Assembly (NCBI RefSeq): GCF_001984575.1
Contig: NZ_LZNS01000001.1
Span: forward strand, 6,487,304-6,531,374
Direction: 5' to 3'
Origin: Streptomyces sp. MP131-18
Lineage (GTDB): Bacteria; Actinomycetota; Actinomycetes; Streptomycetales; Streptomycetaceae
Length of the DNA stretch: 44,071 bases
The translations under genes and the position numbers were made by a program. The notes under the pieces are model-generated. The model was given only the letters and a program-made list of their open reading frames with translations. It had not been told where the DNA came from and searched no databases. This document shows positions 1-9,134 of the stretch, one piece after another (position 1 is the stretch's first letter; every line of letters begins with the position of its first letter).

Positions 1-7
1 AGGAGCC

Positions 8-1048
8 ATGAAGCTCCGCACCAAGGCGGCCGCCGTCTCGGCCGCCGCCGTCACCGTGCTCGGCACCGGTCTTGCCGTGACCCAGTCGGCGCCGGCCGCC
101 GCCCACACCGTGCCGCCGTCCGTGCTCGCCGAGACGCCGACCGGGTTCGCGAGCATGTCCGCGCTCGGGCAGGACGGCACCACGGGCGGCGCCGGCGGGC
201 CGCAGATCCCGGTCTCGGACGCGGCCTCGTTCATCGAGGCGATCGCGGCCGACGGGCCGCGGACCGTCGTCGTGGAGGGCATGATCACGCTGCCCGCCGG
301 CATGTACGACGTCAGCTCCGACACCACGATCGTCGGCGTCGGCGCCGACTCCGGCATCAGCGGCGGCGGGCTGAACGTCGGCCTGCCGGTCGACGAGTCC
401 GTGACCTCGCCGCCGCCGGACGCCGTGCACAACGTGATCATCCGCAACCTGAACTTCCGGGACGCGAGCGACGACTCGATCAACGTCCAGATGTTCTCGC
501 ACCACGTGTGGATCGACCACAACGATCTGGCCGAGGGCTATGACGGCCTCATCGACATCAAGCGCGGCTCCAGCTACATCACCGTCTCGTGGAACCACAC
601 GCACGACCACGCCAAGAACATGCTGCTCGGGCACGACGACGACAACGCGGCCCAGGACGTGGGCCACCTGAACGTCACGTACCACCACAACTGGTACGAC
701 CAGACCCCGCAGCGCAATCCCCGGGTGCGGTTCGGCAACCCGGTGCACGTCTTCAACAACTACTTCTTCGACAACAGCGACACCGGCCCGGCCTGCCAGG
801 CCGACTCCGGCTGCTGGATCGAGAGCAACTTCTTCGAGGACGTCGAGGAGCCCATGACGACCGACTACTCGGGCCCCAGCGGCAACATCGTGGAGCGCAA
901 CAACCACTTCGAGGGGGAGACGGGCGAGCCCGTCGTCGGCGGCGAGGTCCGCGACCCCGGCGCGTTCTACTCCTACACGCCCGACCCGGCCGCGGACGTC
1001 AAGGCGCTGGTGACGGCGGGAGCGGGCACCGGCACCATCGGCCTGTGA
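8..1048 (+). CDS. Secreted pectate lyase, polysaccharide lyase family 1
   Basis: A 346-residue protein that should cleave polygalacturonate (pectin) outside the cell by beta-elimination. An Ala-rich signal peptide spans about residues 1-33, with likely cleavage near APAAA/H. The rest has the repetitive Asn/His-rich pattern of the PL1 right-handed beta-helix. Family motifs visible are VWIDH (167-171), DIK (183-185, calcium region) and the catalytic RxPxxR as RNPRVR (236-241). Length is normal for a single-domain lyase without a binding module. The start is set by AGGAG six bases before the ATG, at the very edge of the window, so the promoter is not visible. It converges on the sdh operon with a strong hairpin between. 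The PL1 assignment is secure; exact substrate (pectate or pectin) is inferred. Confidence 0.93.
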   Translation: MKLRTKAAAVSAAAVTVLGTGLAVTQSAPAAAHTVPPSVLAETPTGFASMSALGQDGTTGGAGGPQIPVSDAASFIEAIAADGPRTVVVEGMITLPAGMYDVSSDTTIVGVGADSGISGGGLNVGLPVDESVTSPPPDAVHNVIIRNLNFRDASDDSINVQMFSHHVWIDHNDLAEGYDGLIDIKRGSSYITVSWNHTHDHAKNMLLGHDDDNAAQDVGHLNVTYHHNWYDQTPQRNPRVRFGNPVHVFNNYFFDNSDTGPACQADSGCWIESNFFEDVEEPMTTDYSGPSGNIVERNNHFEGETGEPVVGGEVRDPGAFYSYTPDPAADVKALVTAGAGTGTIGL

Positions 1049-1083
1049 GCCGTATGCCCGGCTGATCCGGGCAAGGAAAGGGG

Positions 1084-1107
1084 GCGGCCCTCCGGCGGGA
1101 GGGCCGC
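1084..1107. terminator. Strong hairpin between convergent pel and sdhB
   Basis: Perfect 10-bp stem (1084-1093 with 1098-1107) and a 4-base loop, followed by TCTCCCTT. It lies 36 bases after the pectate lyase stop and 49 bases beyond the sdhB stop, so it could serve both convergent units. Confidence 0.8.
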
Positions 1108-1155
1108 TCTCCCTTCCCGCCGCCGTATAAGAGGACCGCCCCCGGGCCGCCCGAG

Positions 1156-1895
1156 TCAGACGCCCTTGCGGAGGGCGCGCAGATACTCGCGGTTCATGGT
1201 GGTGATGGACGACATCGGGATGCCCTTGGGGCACACCGTGGTGCACATGCCGGTGTTGGTGCAGCCGCCGAAGCCCTCGTCGTCCATGGTGTCGACCATG
1301 TCGAGCACGCGGCTCTCGCGCTCGGGACCGCCCTGCGGGAGCGTGTTGAGGTGCACGACCTTGGCCGAGGTGAACAGCATGGCCGACCCGTTGGGGCAGG
1401 CGGCCACGCAGGCGCCGCAGCCGATGCACTCGGCGTGCTCGAACGCGGTGTCCGCCGCCGCTTTGGGCACCGGGGTGGCGTGCGCCTCGGGGGCGCTGCC
1501 GGTCGGGGCGGTGACGTAGCCGCCGGAGCCGATGATGCGGTCGAACGCCGAGCGGTCCACGACGAGGTCCTTGACCACGGGGAACGCGGCGGCCCGCCAG
1601 GGCTCGATGTCGATGACGTCGCCGTCCTCGAACTGCCGCATGTGCAGCTGGCAGGTCGTGGTGCGCTCGGGCCCGTGGGCGTTGCCGTTGATGACCATGC
1701 CGCAGGCGCCGCAGATGCCCTCGCGGCAGTCGTGGTCGAACGCGACGGGCTCCTCGCCGCGCAGGATCAGGTCCTCGTTCAGGGTGTCGAGCATTTCGAG
1801 GAACGACATGTCGGGGGAGACGTCGGTGACCTCGTAGGTGGTCATGGCGCCCTCGGTGTCGGGGCCCGTCTGCCGCCAGATGCGCAGGGTGAGGT

Positions 1896-1899
<4 letters not shown>
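1156..1899 (-). CDS. sdhB: Succinate dehydrogenase iron-sulfur subunit
   Basis: A 247-residue SdhB that passes electrons from the flavoprotein to quinone at the membrane. All three clusters are readable: [2Fe-2S] Cys 58, 63, 66 and 83 (CREGICGACG...C); [4Fe-4S] Cys 158, 161, 164 and then 223 in the CPKG segment; [3Fe-4S] Cys 168, 213 and 219. The GTG start overlaps the sdhA stop as GTGA, and the reading frame upstream of it is only a shadow of sdhA. It is the last gene of sdhC-sdhA-sdhB. Length and motifs are those of the actinobacterial enzyme paired with a single cytochrome b subunit; no separate sdhD is present. Confidence 0.95.
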
Positions 1900-3850
<1,951 letters not shown>

Positions 3851-3854
<4 letters not shown>

Positions 3855-4594
3855 TCCACTACTCCCGTCATCACGCCGATGGGTACGGAGAGGAAGCCGA
3901 TGGTCAGGATCAGGGCGAGGCCGTTGGCGGTGACCTTCAGCGCGCGGTCGCGGGTCGGGCTGCCGACGCCCAGGGTCTGCGCGGCGCCGTAGAAGCCGTG
4001 CCGGATGTGCAGGCCGACGGCGATCATCGCCACGAAGTAGATGACGTTGCCGTACCAGGTGTCGAACGTCGCCACGATGTTCTCGTACGGGCGGCCGTGC
4101 TCGCCGTTCGGGTTCACCGTGCCGGTGGTGAGGTCCAGGATGTGCCAGACGATGAACAGCGCGAGGATGATCCCGCCCCAGCGCATGGTGCGGGTGGCGT
4201 AGCTCGTGCGGCGGCGCTGGTGCACGTACTTCACGGGGCGCGCGGCGATGTCGAGGCGGCTCAGCTGGTAGGCGGCGACGCCGTGCGCGATCACGGCGGC
4301 GAGCAGCGCGACGCGCATGATCCACAGGAACCACTCGTGGTGCAGCACCGGCTCGCCGATGGTCCGCAGCCAGTGCGCGTAGCTGTTCATGTCGTCGGGG
4401 CCGAAGAAGACCTTCAGGTTCCCGACCATGTGCGCGATCAGGTAGAGCAGCATGACGGCACCGCTGACGGCCATGACCGTCTTCTTGCCGATCGTGGATC
4501 GCCAGAGCCGCCCGGCCGTGGACACGGGCCGGGTCGGGCGCTGCTTTTCGCGCTGTTGCTTGTCGCGCTGTTCCGGGCGCGTCGCCAGAGCCAT
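3851..4594 (-). CDS. sdhC: Succinate dehydrogenase cytochrome b subunit
   Basis: A 247-residue integral membrane anchor of the type that fuses the C and D subunits, with five predicted helices (about 38-60, 88-110, 138-158, 176-198 and 215-237). Histidines in the helices (for example His55 in YLIAHMVGNL and the LHIRHGF segment) are candidate heme and quinone ligands. The start chosen is MALATRP; an in-frame ATG 42 bases upstream (4634-4636, MSWTDSP) is possible but would leave almost no room for a promoter opposite the divergent LysR gene. First gene of sdhC-sdhA-sdhB and stop-overlapped with sdhA. Product is secure; start is moderately sure. Confidence 0.9.
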
Positions 4595-4651
4595 GATCCG
4601 ACCGTAGGTCGCGGCAGGGGAATCAGTCCAAGACATAGAACGGCTGATTCC

Positions 4652-4668
4652 GATAGCCGTAGGCTATC
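4652..4668. promoter_or_regulatory. LysR-type operator dyad between sdhC and the regulator
   Basis: Perfect inverted repeat GATAGCC-GTA-GGCTATC. It contains the LysR-family T-N11-A signature (T4654, A4666). It ends three bases before the LysR ATG at 4672. A second, looser dyad AATCAG (4621-4626) / CTGATT (4644-4649) lies beside it toward sdhC. The arrangement fits autoregulation plus control of sdh, as is usual for divergent LysR regulators; binding is inferred. Confidence 0.7.
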
Positions 4669-4671
4669 AAC

Positions 4672-5547
4672 ATGCAATTGCAGCAGCTCCGCTACTTCGC
4701 GGCCGTCGCCGAGACCCGGCATTTCACGCGCGCGGCCCGCCGCGAGCACGTCGCCCAGCCGTCGCTCTCGCAGCAGATCCGCGCCCTGGAACGGGAGCTG
4801 GGCGCCGAGCTGTTCCACCGGGCCCGCGGCCACATCTCGCTCACCGACGCCGGTGCCGCCCTGCTGCCCCTGGCCCGCCGCATCCTGGCCGACACCGACA
4901 CCGCCCGCCGCGAGGTGCAGGAGGTCGCGCAGCTGCGGCGCGGCCGGGTCAGACTCGGCGCGACGCCGAGCCTGTGCGCCAGCCTGGTGCCCGGGGTGCT
5001 GCGGACGTTCCGCGACAGCTACCCGGGCGTCGAGCTGTTCGTCCACGAGGACGGCTCGCAGGACCTGGTGCGCATCCTCGCGGCCGGCGAGCTGGACCTG
5101 GCGCTGATCATCACGCCCCTGCCGGGGCAGGCCCCGGCGCTGGCCACCGAGGAGCTGCTGCGGGAGGAGCTGGTGGTGATCTCCTCGCCCATGCTGCCGC
5201 CGCCCGTGCCGGGGGACCGCATCGGCATCGAGGATCTGCGGGGCGAGCCGCTGGTGATGTTCCGGCACGGCTACGACCTGCGGGAGCTGACCCTCGCGGC
5301 CTGCCACGGCGCCGGCTTCGAGCCGACGTTCAGCGTCGAGGGCGGCGAGATGGACGCGGTGCTCGGCTTCGTCCGGGCGGGCCTCGGCCTCGCCGTCGTC
5401 CCGAGCATGGTCGCCGAACGGGCCGGCCTGCGCGCCACCCCGTTCGCCCCGCCCGGACTGCACCGCACGATCTCGGTCGCCCACCGCGGCGACGTCTCCC
5501 CGCCCCGGGCGGCGAGAGAATTGCAGCGCATCCTCATGGCGCATTGA
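4672..5547 (+). CDS. LysR-family transcriptional regulator, probable sdh regulator
   Basis: A 291-residue LTTR. The N-terminal winged helix-turn-helix covers about residues 1-62 (MQLQQLRYFAAVAETRHFTRAA, with recognition helix QPSLSQQIRALE). The periplasmic-binding-protein-like effector domain covers about 90-290. It is divergent from sdhC-sdhA-sdhB, and the short gap holds a T-N11-A dyad almost touching its start codon, so it probably controls sdh and itself. The ATG has no clear ribosome-binding site; the operator occupies that space, which may mean a leaderless or very short-leader mRNA. The effector is unknown. A similar LysR/sdh pair is, from memory, present in S. coelicolor. Confidence 0.9.
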   Translation: MQLQQLRYFAAVAETRHFTRAARREHVAQPSLSQQIRALERELGAELFHRARGHISLTDAGAALLPLARRILADTDTARREVQEVAQLRRGRVRLGATPSLCASLVPGVLRTFRDSYPGVELFVHEDGSQDLVRILAAGELDLALIITPLPGQAPALATEELLREELVVISSPMLPPPVPGDRIGIEDLRGEPLVMFRHGYDLRELTLAACHGAGFEPTFSVEGGEMDAVLGFVRAGLGLAVVPSMVAERAGLRATPFAPPGLHRTISVAHRGDVSPPRAARELQRILMAH

Positions 5548-5576
5548 GCCGCATCGAGCCGCATCGAGCCGCATTG
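5541..5576. repeat. Decamer tandem repeat over the LysR stop codon
   Basis: GCATTGAGCC, GCATCGAGCC, GCATCGAGCC, then GCATTG: about 3.5 copies of a 10-bp unit. The LysR TGA stop (5545-5547) lies in the first copy. No function is evident; slippage is the likely origin. Confidence 0.85.
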
Positions 5577-5597
5577 CCCCGCCGCCGCGGGCCGCGG

Positions 5598-5969
5598 TCA
5601 CCAGCCGTAGGGGCCGAACCGGCCCCACGCGACGAGCGCGGCGAGCGCGAACAGGACGGCGGTGACCACCACTCCGGACGGCTCTTCGCGGCGGATGTGC
5701 AGGGCCGCCGCGATGGCCATCACGGCCGCGAGCCCGGCACCGGCGAGCGGTGTCAGCACGGGCGCGATTCCGGTGGCGGCCGGCACGATCAGCCCGATCG
5801 CGCCGAGCAGCTCCACGGCACCGATGAACCGCACCGTCGCCGGGGAGACGTTCCGCATCCACGGATACTTGGCGGCCTGCTTCTCCTTCGGCTGGACGGC
5901 CTTGGCCAGGCCGGACATGGCGAACATGGCCGCCAGGACCGCCTGCACGATCCACAGGAAGACGTGCAT
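5598..5969 (-). CDS. DoxX-like small membrane protein
   Basis: A 123-residue membrane protein with four predicted helices. It begins MHVFLWIVQAVLAAMFAMSGLAK and carries the DoxX-type segment RFIGAVELLGAIGLIVP. DoxX-family proteins are linked to thiol and redox or oxidative-stress membrane complexes; the function here is not established. The start at 5969 is chosen because GGGGAG sits upstream of it, inside the end of the SnoaL-like gene, with only seven bases between the genes. They form one operon driven from the ECF41-type promoter at 6495-6521. It converges on the LysR gene. Confidence 0.8.
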   Translation of the reverse strand: MHVFLWIVQAVLAAMFAMSGLAKAVQPKEKQAAKYPWMRNVSPATVRFIGAVELLGAIGLIVPAATGIAPVLTPLAGAGLAAVMAIAAALHIRREEPSGVVVTAVLFALAALVAWGRFGPYGW

Positions 5970-5976
5970 ATGTGCG

Positions 5977-6438
5977 TCACTCCCCACGTGATTCGGGTGA
6001 AAAGCCACCGGGGATCATGCCGAGCTGCCGCATCAGCGACAAAAGGTCGACGACTCCCCACGTCTCCGCTACGCGGCCGTCCGTGAAGCGGCCGATGAAA
6101 ATCTCCTTGTAGGTGATGGAGATGCCGGTGGGCGGGATTCCCATGTACTCCCCTCGGTGGGTTCCTGTCACCGTGTTCCGGCAGACGACTTTGTCCCCCT
6201 CGGCGATCAGATCCTCGACCGCGATATGAAGGTCGGGAAAGGCTTGGTGGAGCGTGGTGAACACCTTTTTGATCGCCTGCGCCCCCGTCGCTTCGACCGG
6301 CAGCGGCATGTGGATCAGGGCGTCCGGCCGGAAGACCTCGTCGATCGTTCTCGACATCAGCTCCGTATCGCCGCCGCCGAAGGCTTCTTGCAGGCGGTTG
6401 AACGTCGCTTTGTTGCGGGACAGCTGGTCTGCTGACAT
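5977..6438 (-). CDS. SnoaL-like ester cyclase / NTF2-fold protein
   Basis: A 153-residue cytoplasmic protein with the SnoaL-like pattern: FPDLHIAVEDLIAEGDKVVCR, then the TGTHRGEYMGIPPTG turn and GRFTDGRVAETWGVVD. Members range from polyketide cyclases to ligand-binding proteins, so the substrate cannot be assigned. The start is set by GAGGAGA seven bases before the ATG; an earlier in-frame GTG would start upstream of the promoter and is rejected. Its codon use is a little less G/C-biased than its neighbours (several AAA, CAA, GAT). It heads a two-gene operon with the DoxX-like gene, divergent from an ECF41-type sigma factor, and is therefore the likely target of that sigma factor. Confidence 0.82.
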   Translation of the reverse strand: MSADQLSRNKATFNRLQEAFGGGDTELMSRTIDEVFRPDALIHMPLPVEATGAQAIKKVFTTLHQAFPDLHIAVEDLIAEGDKVVCRNTVTGTHRGEYMGIPPTGISITYKEIFIGRFTDGRVAETWGVVDLLSLMRQLGMIPGGFSPESRGE

Positions 6439-6494
6439 GGCTTCTCCTCGGTCGGCGTGCTTTTTCCTGGTGGTCCGGGCTTCCGCAGCCTGTT

Positions 6495-6521
6495 GACGAC
6501 GCAGCCCTCCGAGGTGTGACA
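6495..6521 (-). promoter_or_regulatory. ECF41-type promoter for the SnoaL-DoxX operon
   Basis: On the minus strand: TGTCACA (complement of 6515-6521), a 16-base spacer, then CGTC (complement of 6495-6498). This equals the published ECF41 consensus TGTCACA-N16-CGTC. It leaves a leader of about 50 bases containing the GAGGAGA of the SnoaL-like gene. Confidence 0.85.
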
Positions 6522-6545
6522 CGCACACCAGCCGGCCGGTGGACG

Positions 6546-6572
6546 TGTCACATCGGGAGCGGCTGTGTCGTC
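6546..6572 (+). promoter_or_regulatory. ECF41-type promoter for the sigma factor gene
   Basis: TGTCACA (6546-6552), 16 bases, CGTC (6569-6572). It is the mirror image of the promoter at 6495-6521, both being parts of one dyad centred at 6533.5. The ATG at 6581 falls eight bases after CGTC, so the mRNA is probably leaderless. This indicates sigma autoregulation. Confidence 0.85.
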
Positions 6573-6580
6573 AACAGGGC

Positions 6581-7486
6581 ATGGGAATCACAGAGTCGGA
6601 CGCACGGGAGACCGAGGAGCGGCTGGCGCGCTCCTTCGAGGCCAACCGGCCGCGGCTGCTGCGCGTGGCCTACACGATGACGGGCTCGCTGGCCGAGGCC
6701 GAGGACTGCGTTCAGGAGGCGTGGCTGCGGCTGCGCGGGCTGCCCGATCCGGCGGTCGTCCGCGATCTCGCCGCCTGGCTGACGACCACCGTCAGCAGAT
6801 TGGCGCTCGACGCCCTGAACAGCGCGCGTGCGCGCCGGGAGCAGTACGTCGGCACGTGGCTGCCCGAGCCGCTGGTCGAGGACCGCTCGCGCGACCCGGC
6901 CGACCGCGTCACGCTGGACGAGTCGGTGAGCATGGCGCTGCTCGTCGTCCTGGAGCGGCTTTCCCCCGCAGAACGCACCGCGTTCGTGCTGCACGACGTC
7001 TTCGGCGTTCCCTTCCGCGAGATCGCCGGGATCGTCGGCCGCTCACCGGCGGCCGTGCGCCAGCTCGCCTCGCGGGCGCGCCGGCAGGTCGAGGGCGGGC
7101 GCCCGCGGAGGCCGGTGACGGAAGCCCAACAGCGGGAGCTGATCGACGCGTTCCTGGCCGCTTGCCAGGGCGGCGACCTGCCGGGGCTCATCGCGCTGCT
7201 CGACCGCGACATCGTGCTGCGCGGCGACGGCGGCGGCAAGGTCGCCACGCTCCAGCACGCGGAACGCGGCGCGGCGCGGGTGGCCCCCATGATGATCGCC
7301 AGAGCCCGCGAGGGCGGCCCGCTGGACATCGTGCTCACCCAGGTCAACGGCGCTCCCGGGCTGGTGTTCCGGAGCAGCGATGGCGAGCTGTCGGTCATGG
7401 CGTTCACGGTGGACGCCGGGCTGATCACCGCGATCGACATCGTGCGCAACCCGGACAAACTCGCGAAAGTCCCGGACCTGGCCTGA
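6581..7486 (+). CDS. ECF41-type sigma factor with C-terminal SnoaL-like domain
   Basis: A 301-residue ECF sigma factor with region 2 at about 15-80 (ending in the AWLTTTVSRLALDALN segment) and region 4 at about 112-172 (LSPAERTAFVLHDVFGVPFREIA). A fused SnoaL-like regulatory domain runs from about 180 to 301. All three hallmark ECF41 motifs are present: WLPEP (93-97) in the linker, DGGGK (216-220) and NPDKL (290-294). In this group the extension replaces an anti-sigma factor and controls activity. The start at 6581 is preferred over the GTG at 6539 because the latter lies before the -35 element. Usual partners are COE genes (carboxymuconolactone decarboxylase, oxidoreductase, epimerase); here the divergent partner is a SnoaL-like/DoxX pair instead. 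Confidence 0.92.
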   Translation: MGITESDARETEERLARSFEANRPRLLRVAYTMTGSLAEAEDCVQEAWLRLRGLPDPAVVRDLAAWLTTTVSRLALDALNSARARREQYVGTWLPEPLVEDRSRDPADRVTLDESVSMALLVVLERLSPAERTAFVLHDVFGVPFREIAGIVGRSPAAVRQLASRARRQVEGGRPRRPVTEAQQRELIDAFLAACQGGDLPGLIALLDRDIVLRGDGGGKVATLQHAERGAARVAPMMIARAREGGPLDIVLTQVNGAPGLVFRSSDGELSVMAFTVDAGLITAIDIVRNPDKLAKVPDLA

Positions 7487-7494
7487 GGGCTCGC

Positions 7495-7511
7495 CCACCG
7501 TCGCGCGGTGG
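7495..7511. terminator. Short hairpin after the sigma factor gene
   Basis: CCACCG / CGGTGG 6-bp stem with a TCGCG loop, nine bases past the stop. No T-tract follows. Next to it, 7535-7568 holds three imprecise copies of ACCTAC(C)GCGGC. The gap separates convergent genes. Confidence 0.4.
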
Positions 7512-7600
7512 TGCCGCCGTCTCCGTGCCCCGGAACCTACGCGGCACCTACCGCGGCACCTACGCGGCGCCCCCGGGAGGACCGGACAGGGCCCGGGCGC

Positions 7601-8215
7601 TCAGGCGCTCGGGCCGCCTGGCTCCGCGGTGCCGTACCCGGGCTCGGCGCGGGCCGCGGCGCGGTGCTCGACGGCGATCGCGGCCAGCGCCAGCAACCCG
7701 CCCGCCACGAGGTAGAGCGGCAGCAGCATCCATACGAACACCAGACACATCCCGCAGGCGAACGCCAGCAGCACCGAGCCGGCCACGTCCTCCCGCGCCC
7801 GCGCGACGGCCGCATGCACGGTCGGCGCCGCGGCGCGGCCCGGCCGCCAGGCCGCCGCGGCGCGCAGCAGCAGCGACCCCCAGGCCGCGAGCAGCAGCAC
7901 GGTGACCGCGAGCATCCCGGCCGAGCCGGGGATCACGTCGGCCTGGGCGAGCGACAGGTTCCACAGCAGGAGCAGCAGCGCCGCCGTCCAGCCGAGCGCG
8001 GCCGGCCACAGGGTGCGGCAGGCCGCCGTGAAGTCCCGCAGCAGGTCGGCCACCCGGACGCTGTCGCCGGTGAGGTACCGGCGCAGATGGGCGGCGCCGG
8101 CCGCCAGCGCGGGCAGCGCGGTGACGACCGGCACGGTGAGCAGGGCCACGACCAGGCCGGTGATGACGACCTCGCCGAAGAGGGCGAAGCCCGTTTGCCA
8201 CCGTTTGCCGTCCAT
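7601..8215 (-). CDS. DUF624 (YesL-like) membrane protein of a sugar ABC operon
   Basis: A 204-residue protein with about five or six hydrophobic helices (roughly 12-36, 70-92, 97-120, 145-170 and 172-190). The N-terminal KRWQTGFALFGEVVITGLVVALLTVPVVT matches the start of DUF624/YesL proteins, which occur beside carbohydrate ABC permeases. In Bacillus yesL sits with rhamnogalacturonan uptake genes. It follows the MalG-type permease by four bases and is the last gene of the operon. Its role is not known; regulation or assembly of the transporter is a common guess. The Ala/Gly-rich tail is not informative. Confidence 0.78.
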   Translation of the reverse strand: MDGKRWQTGFALFGEVVITGLVVALLTVPVVTALPALAAGAAHLRRYLTGDSVRVADLLRDFTAACRTLWPAALGWTAALLLLLWNLSLAQADVIPGSAGMLAVTVLLLAAWGSLLLRAAAAWRPGRAAAPTVHAAVARAREDVAGSVLLAFACGMCLVFVWMLLPLYLVAGGLLALAAIAVEHRAAARAEPGYGTAEPGGPSA

Positions 8216-8219
8216 GAGA

Positions 8220-9134
8220 TCAGCCCTTCAGGCCCTGGGTCGCCACGCCCTCGACGATATAGCGCTGGAAGAGGATGAAGAAGATCAGCACCGGTGCGAG
8301 CGCCAGCACCGCGGCCGCCATCTGGCCGCCGTAGTCCGAGACGCTCGTCTGGTCCGTGTACTGCCGCAGCATCAAGGGCAGCGGGTACTTGTCCGGCGTC
8401 CGCAGGTAGATCAGCGGCGCGAGGAAGTCGTTCCAGCTCCAGATGAACGCGAAGATCGACGCCGTGGCCAGCACAGGACGCATCAGCGGCAGCATGATCG
8501 CGGTGAAGATCCGGAGGTGCCCGGCGCCGTCGATCCGCGCCGACTCGTCCAGCTCGCGGGGCAGGTTCCGCATGAACTGCACCATCAGGAAGACGAAGAA
8601 CGCCTCCGCCGCGAGGAACTTGCCGATCAGCAGCGGCATGTAGGAATCTGTCCAGCCGATCTCGTTGAACATGATGAACTGCGGAATGATCACCACGTGG
8701 AACGGGAGCAGCAGGGTGCCGATCATCAGGGAGAAGAAGAGGTTCCGCCCCGGAAAATCGATCCGCGCGAACGCGTAGGCCGACACCGAACAGGACAGGC
8801 AGACGCCGACGGCCGAGCCGACCGCGAGAATCATGGAGTTGGTGAAGAACGTCCAGAATGAGACGCCACCGATTCCCTCGAACGCGGTCCTGAAGTTGTC
8901 CAGCGTCGTATTGTCCGGAATCAGGCCCGTCTGGCCGACGATTTCGTTCGTCGGCCGGAAGGACGACAGCAGCATCCACACGCCCGGGTAGAGCATGACC
9001 GCGGCGAGCGCGAGGATGCCGATGTGCAGCAGCAGCGTCTTGCCCGCGCGGCGCCGCTTGGCGCGGCGTCGCAGCTCGGCGCCCGGGTCGGCCGCCGGGG
9101 CGGCCTGGCCGTCGGTGAGGATGGTGGCGCTCAT
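8220..9134 (-). CDS. Carbohydrate ABC transporter permease, MalG type
   Basis: A 304-residue inner-membrane permease with six predicted helices and a basic N-terminus. The EAA loop that docks the ATPase is ESARIDGAGHLRIFTAIMLPLM at about residues 195-216. The C-terminus FQRYIVEGVATQGLKG is the usual CUT1 ending. The ATG overlaps the stop of the MalF-type permease (ATGA). As in other Streptomyces CUT1 importers no ATPase gene is linked; a shared ATPase such as MsiK is the expected partner. Confidence 0.93.
   Translation of the reverse strand: MSATILTDGQAAPAADPGAELRRRAKRRRAGKTLLLHIGILALAAVMLYPGVWMLLSSFRPTNEIVGQTGLIPDNTTLDNFRTAFEGIGGVSFWTFFTNSMILAVGSAVGVCLSCSVSAYAFARIDFPGRNLFFSLMIGTLLLPFHVVIIPQFIMFNEIGWTDSYMPLLIGKFLAAEAFFVFLMVQFMRNLPRELDESARIDGAGHLRIFTAIMLPLMRPVLATASIFAFIWSWNDFLAPLIYLRTPDKYPLPLMLRQYTDQTSVSDYGGQMAAAVLALAPVLIFFILFQRYIVEGVATQGLKG

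Noticed and set aside
6539..6580. Upstream GTG start for the ECF41 sigma factor
   Set aside because: The GTG lies before the TGTCACA-N16-CGTC promoter, so it would not be on the mRNA.
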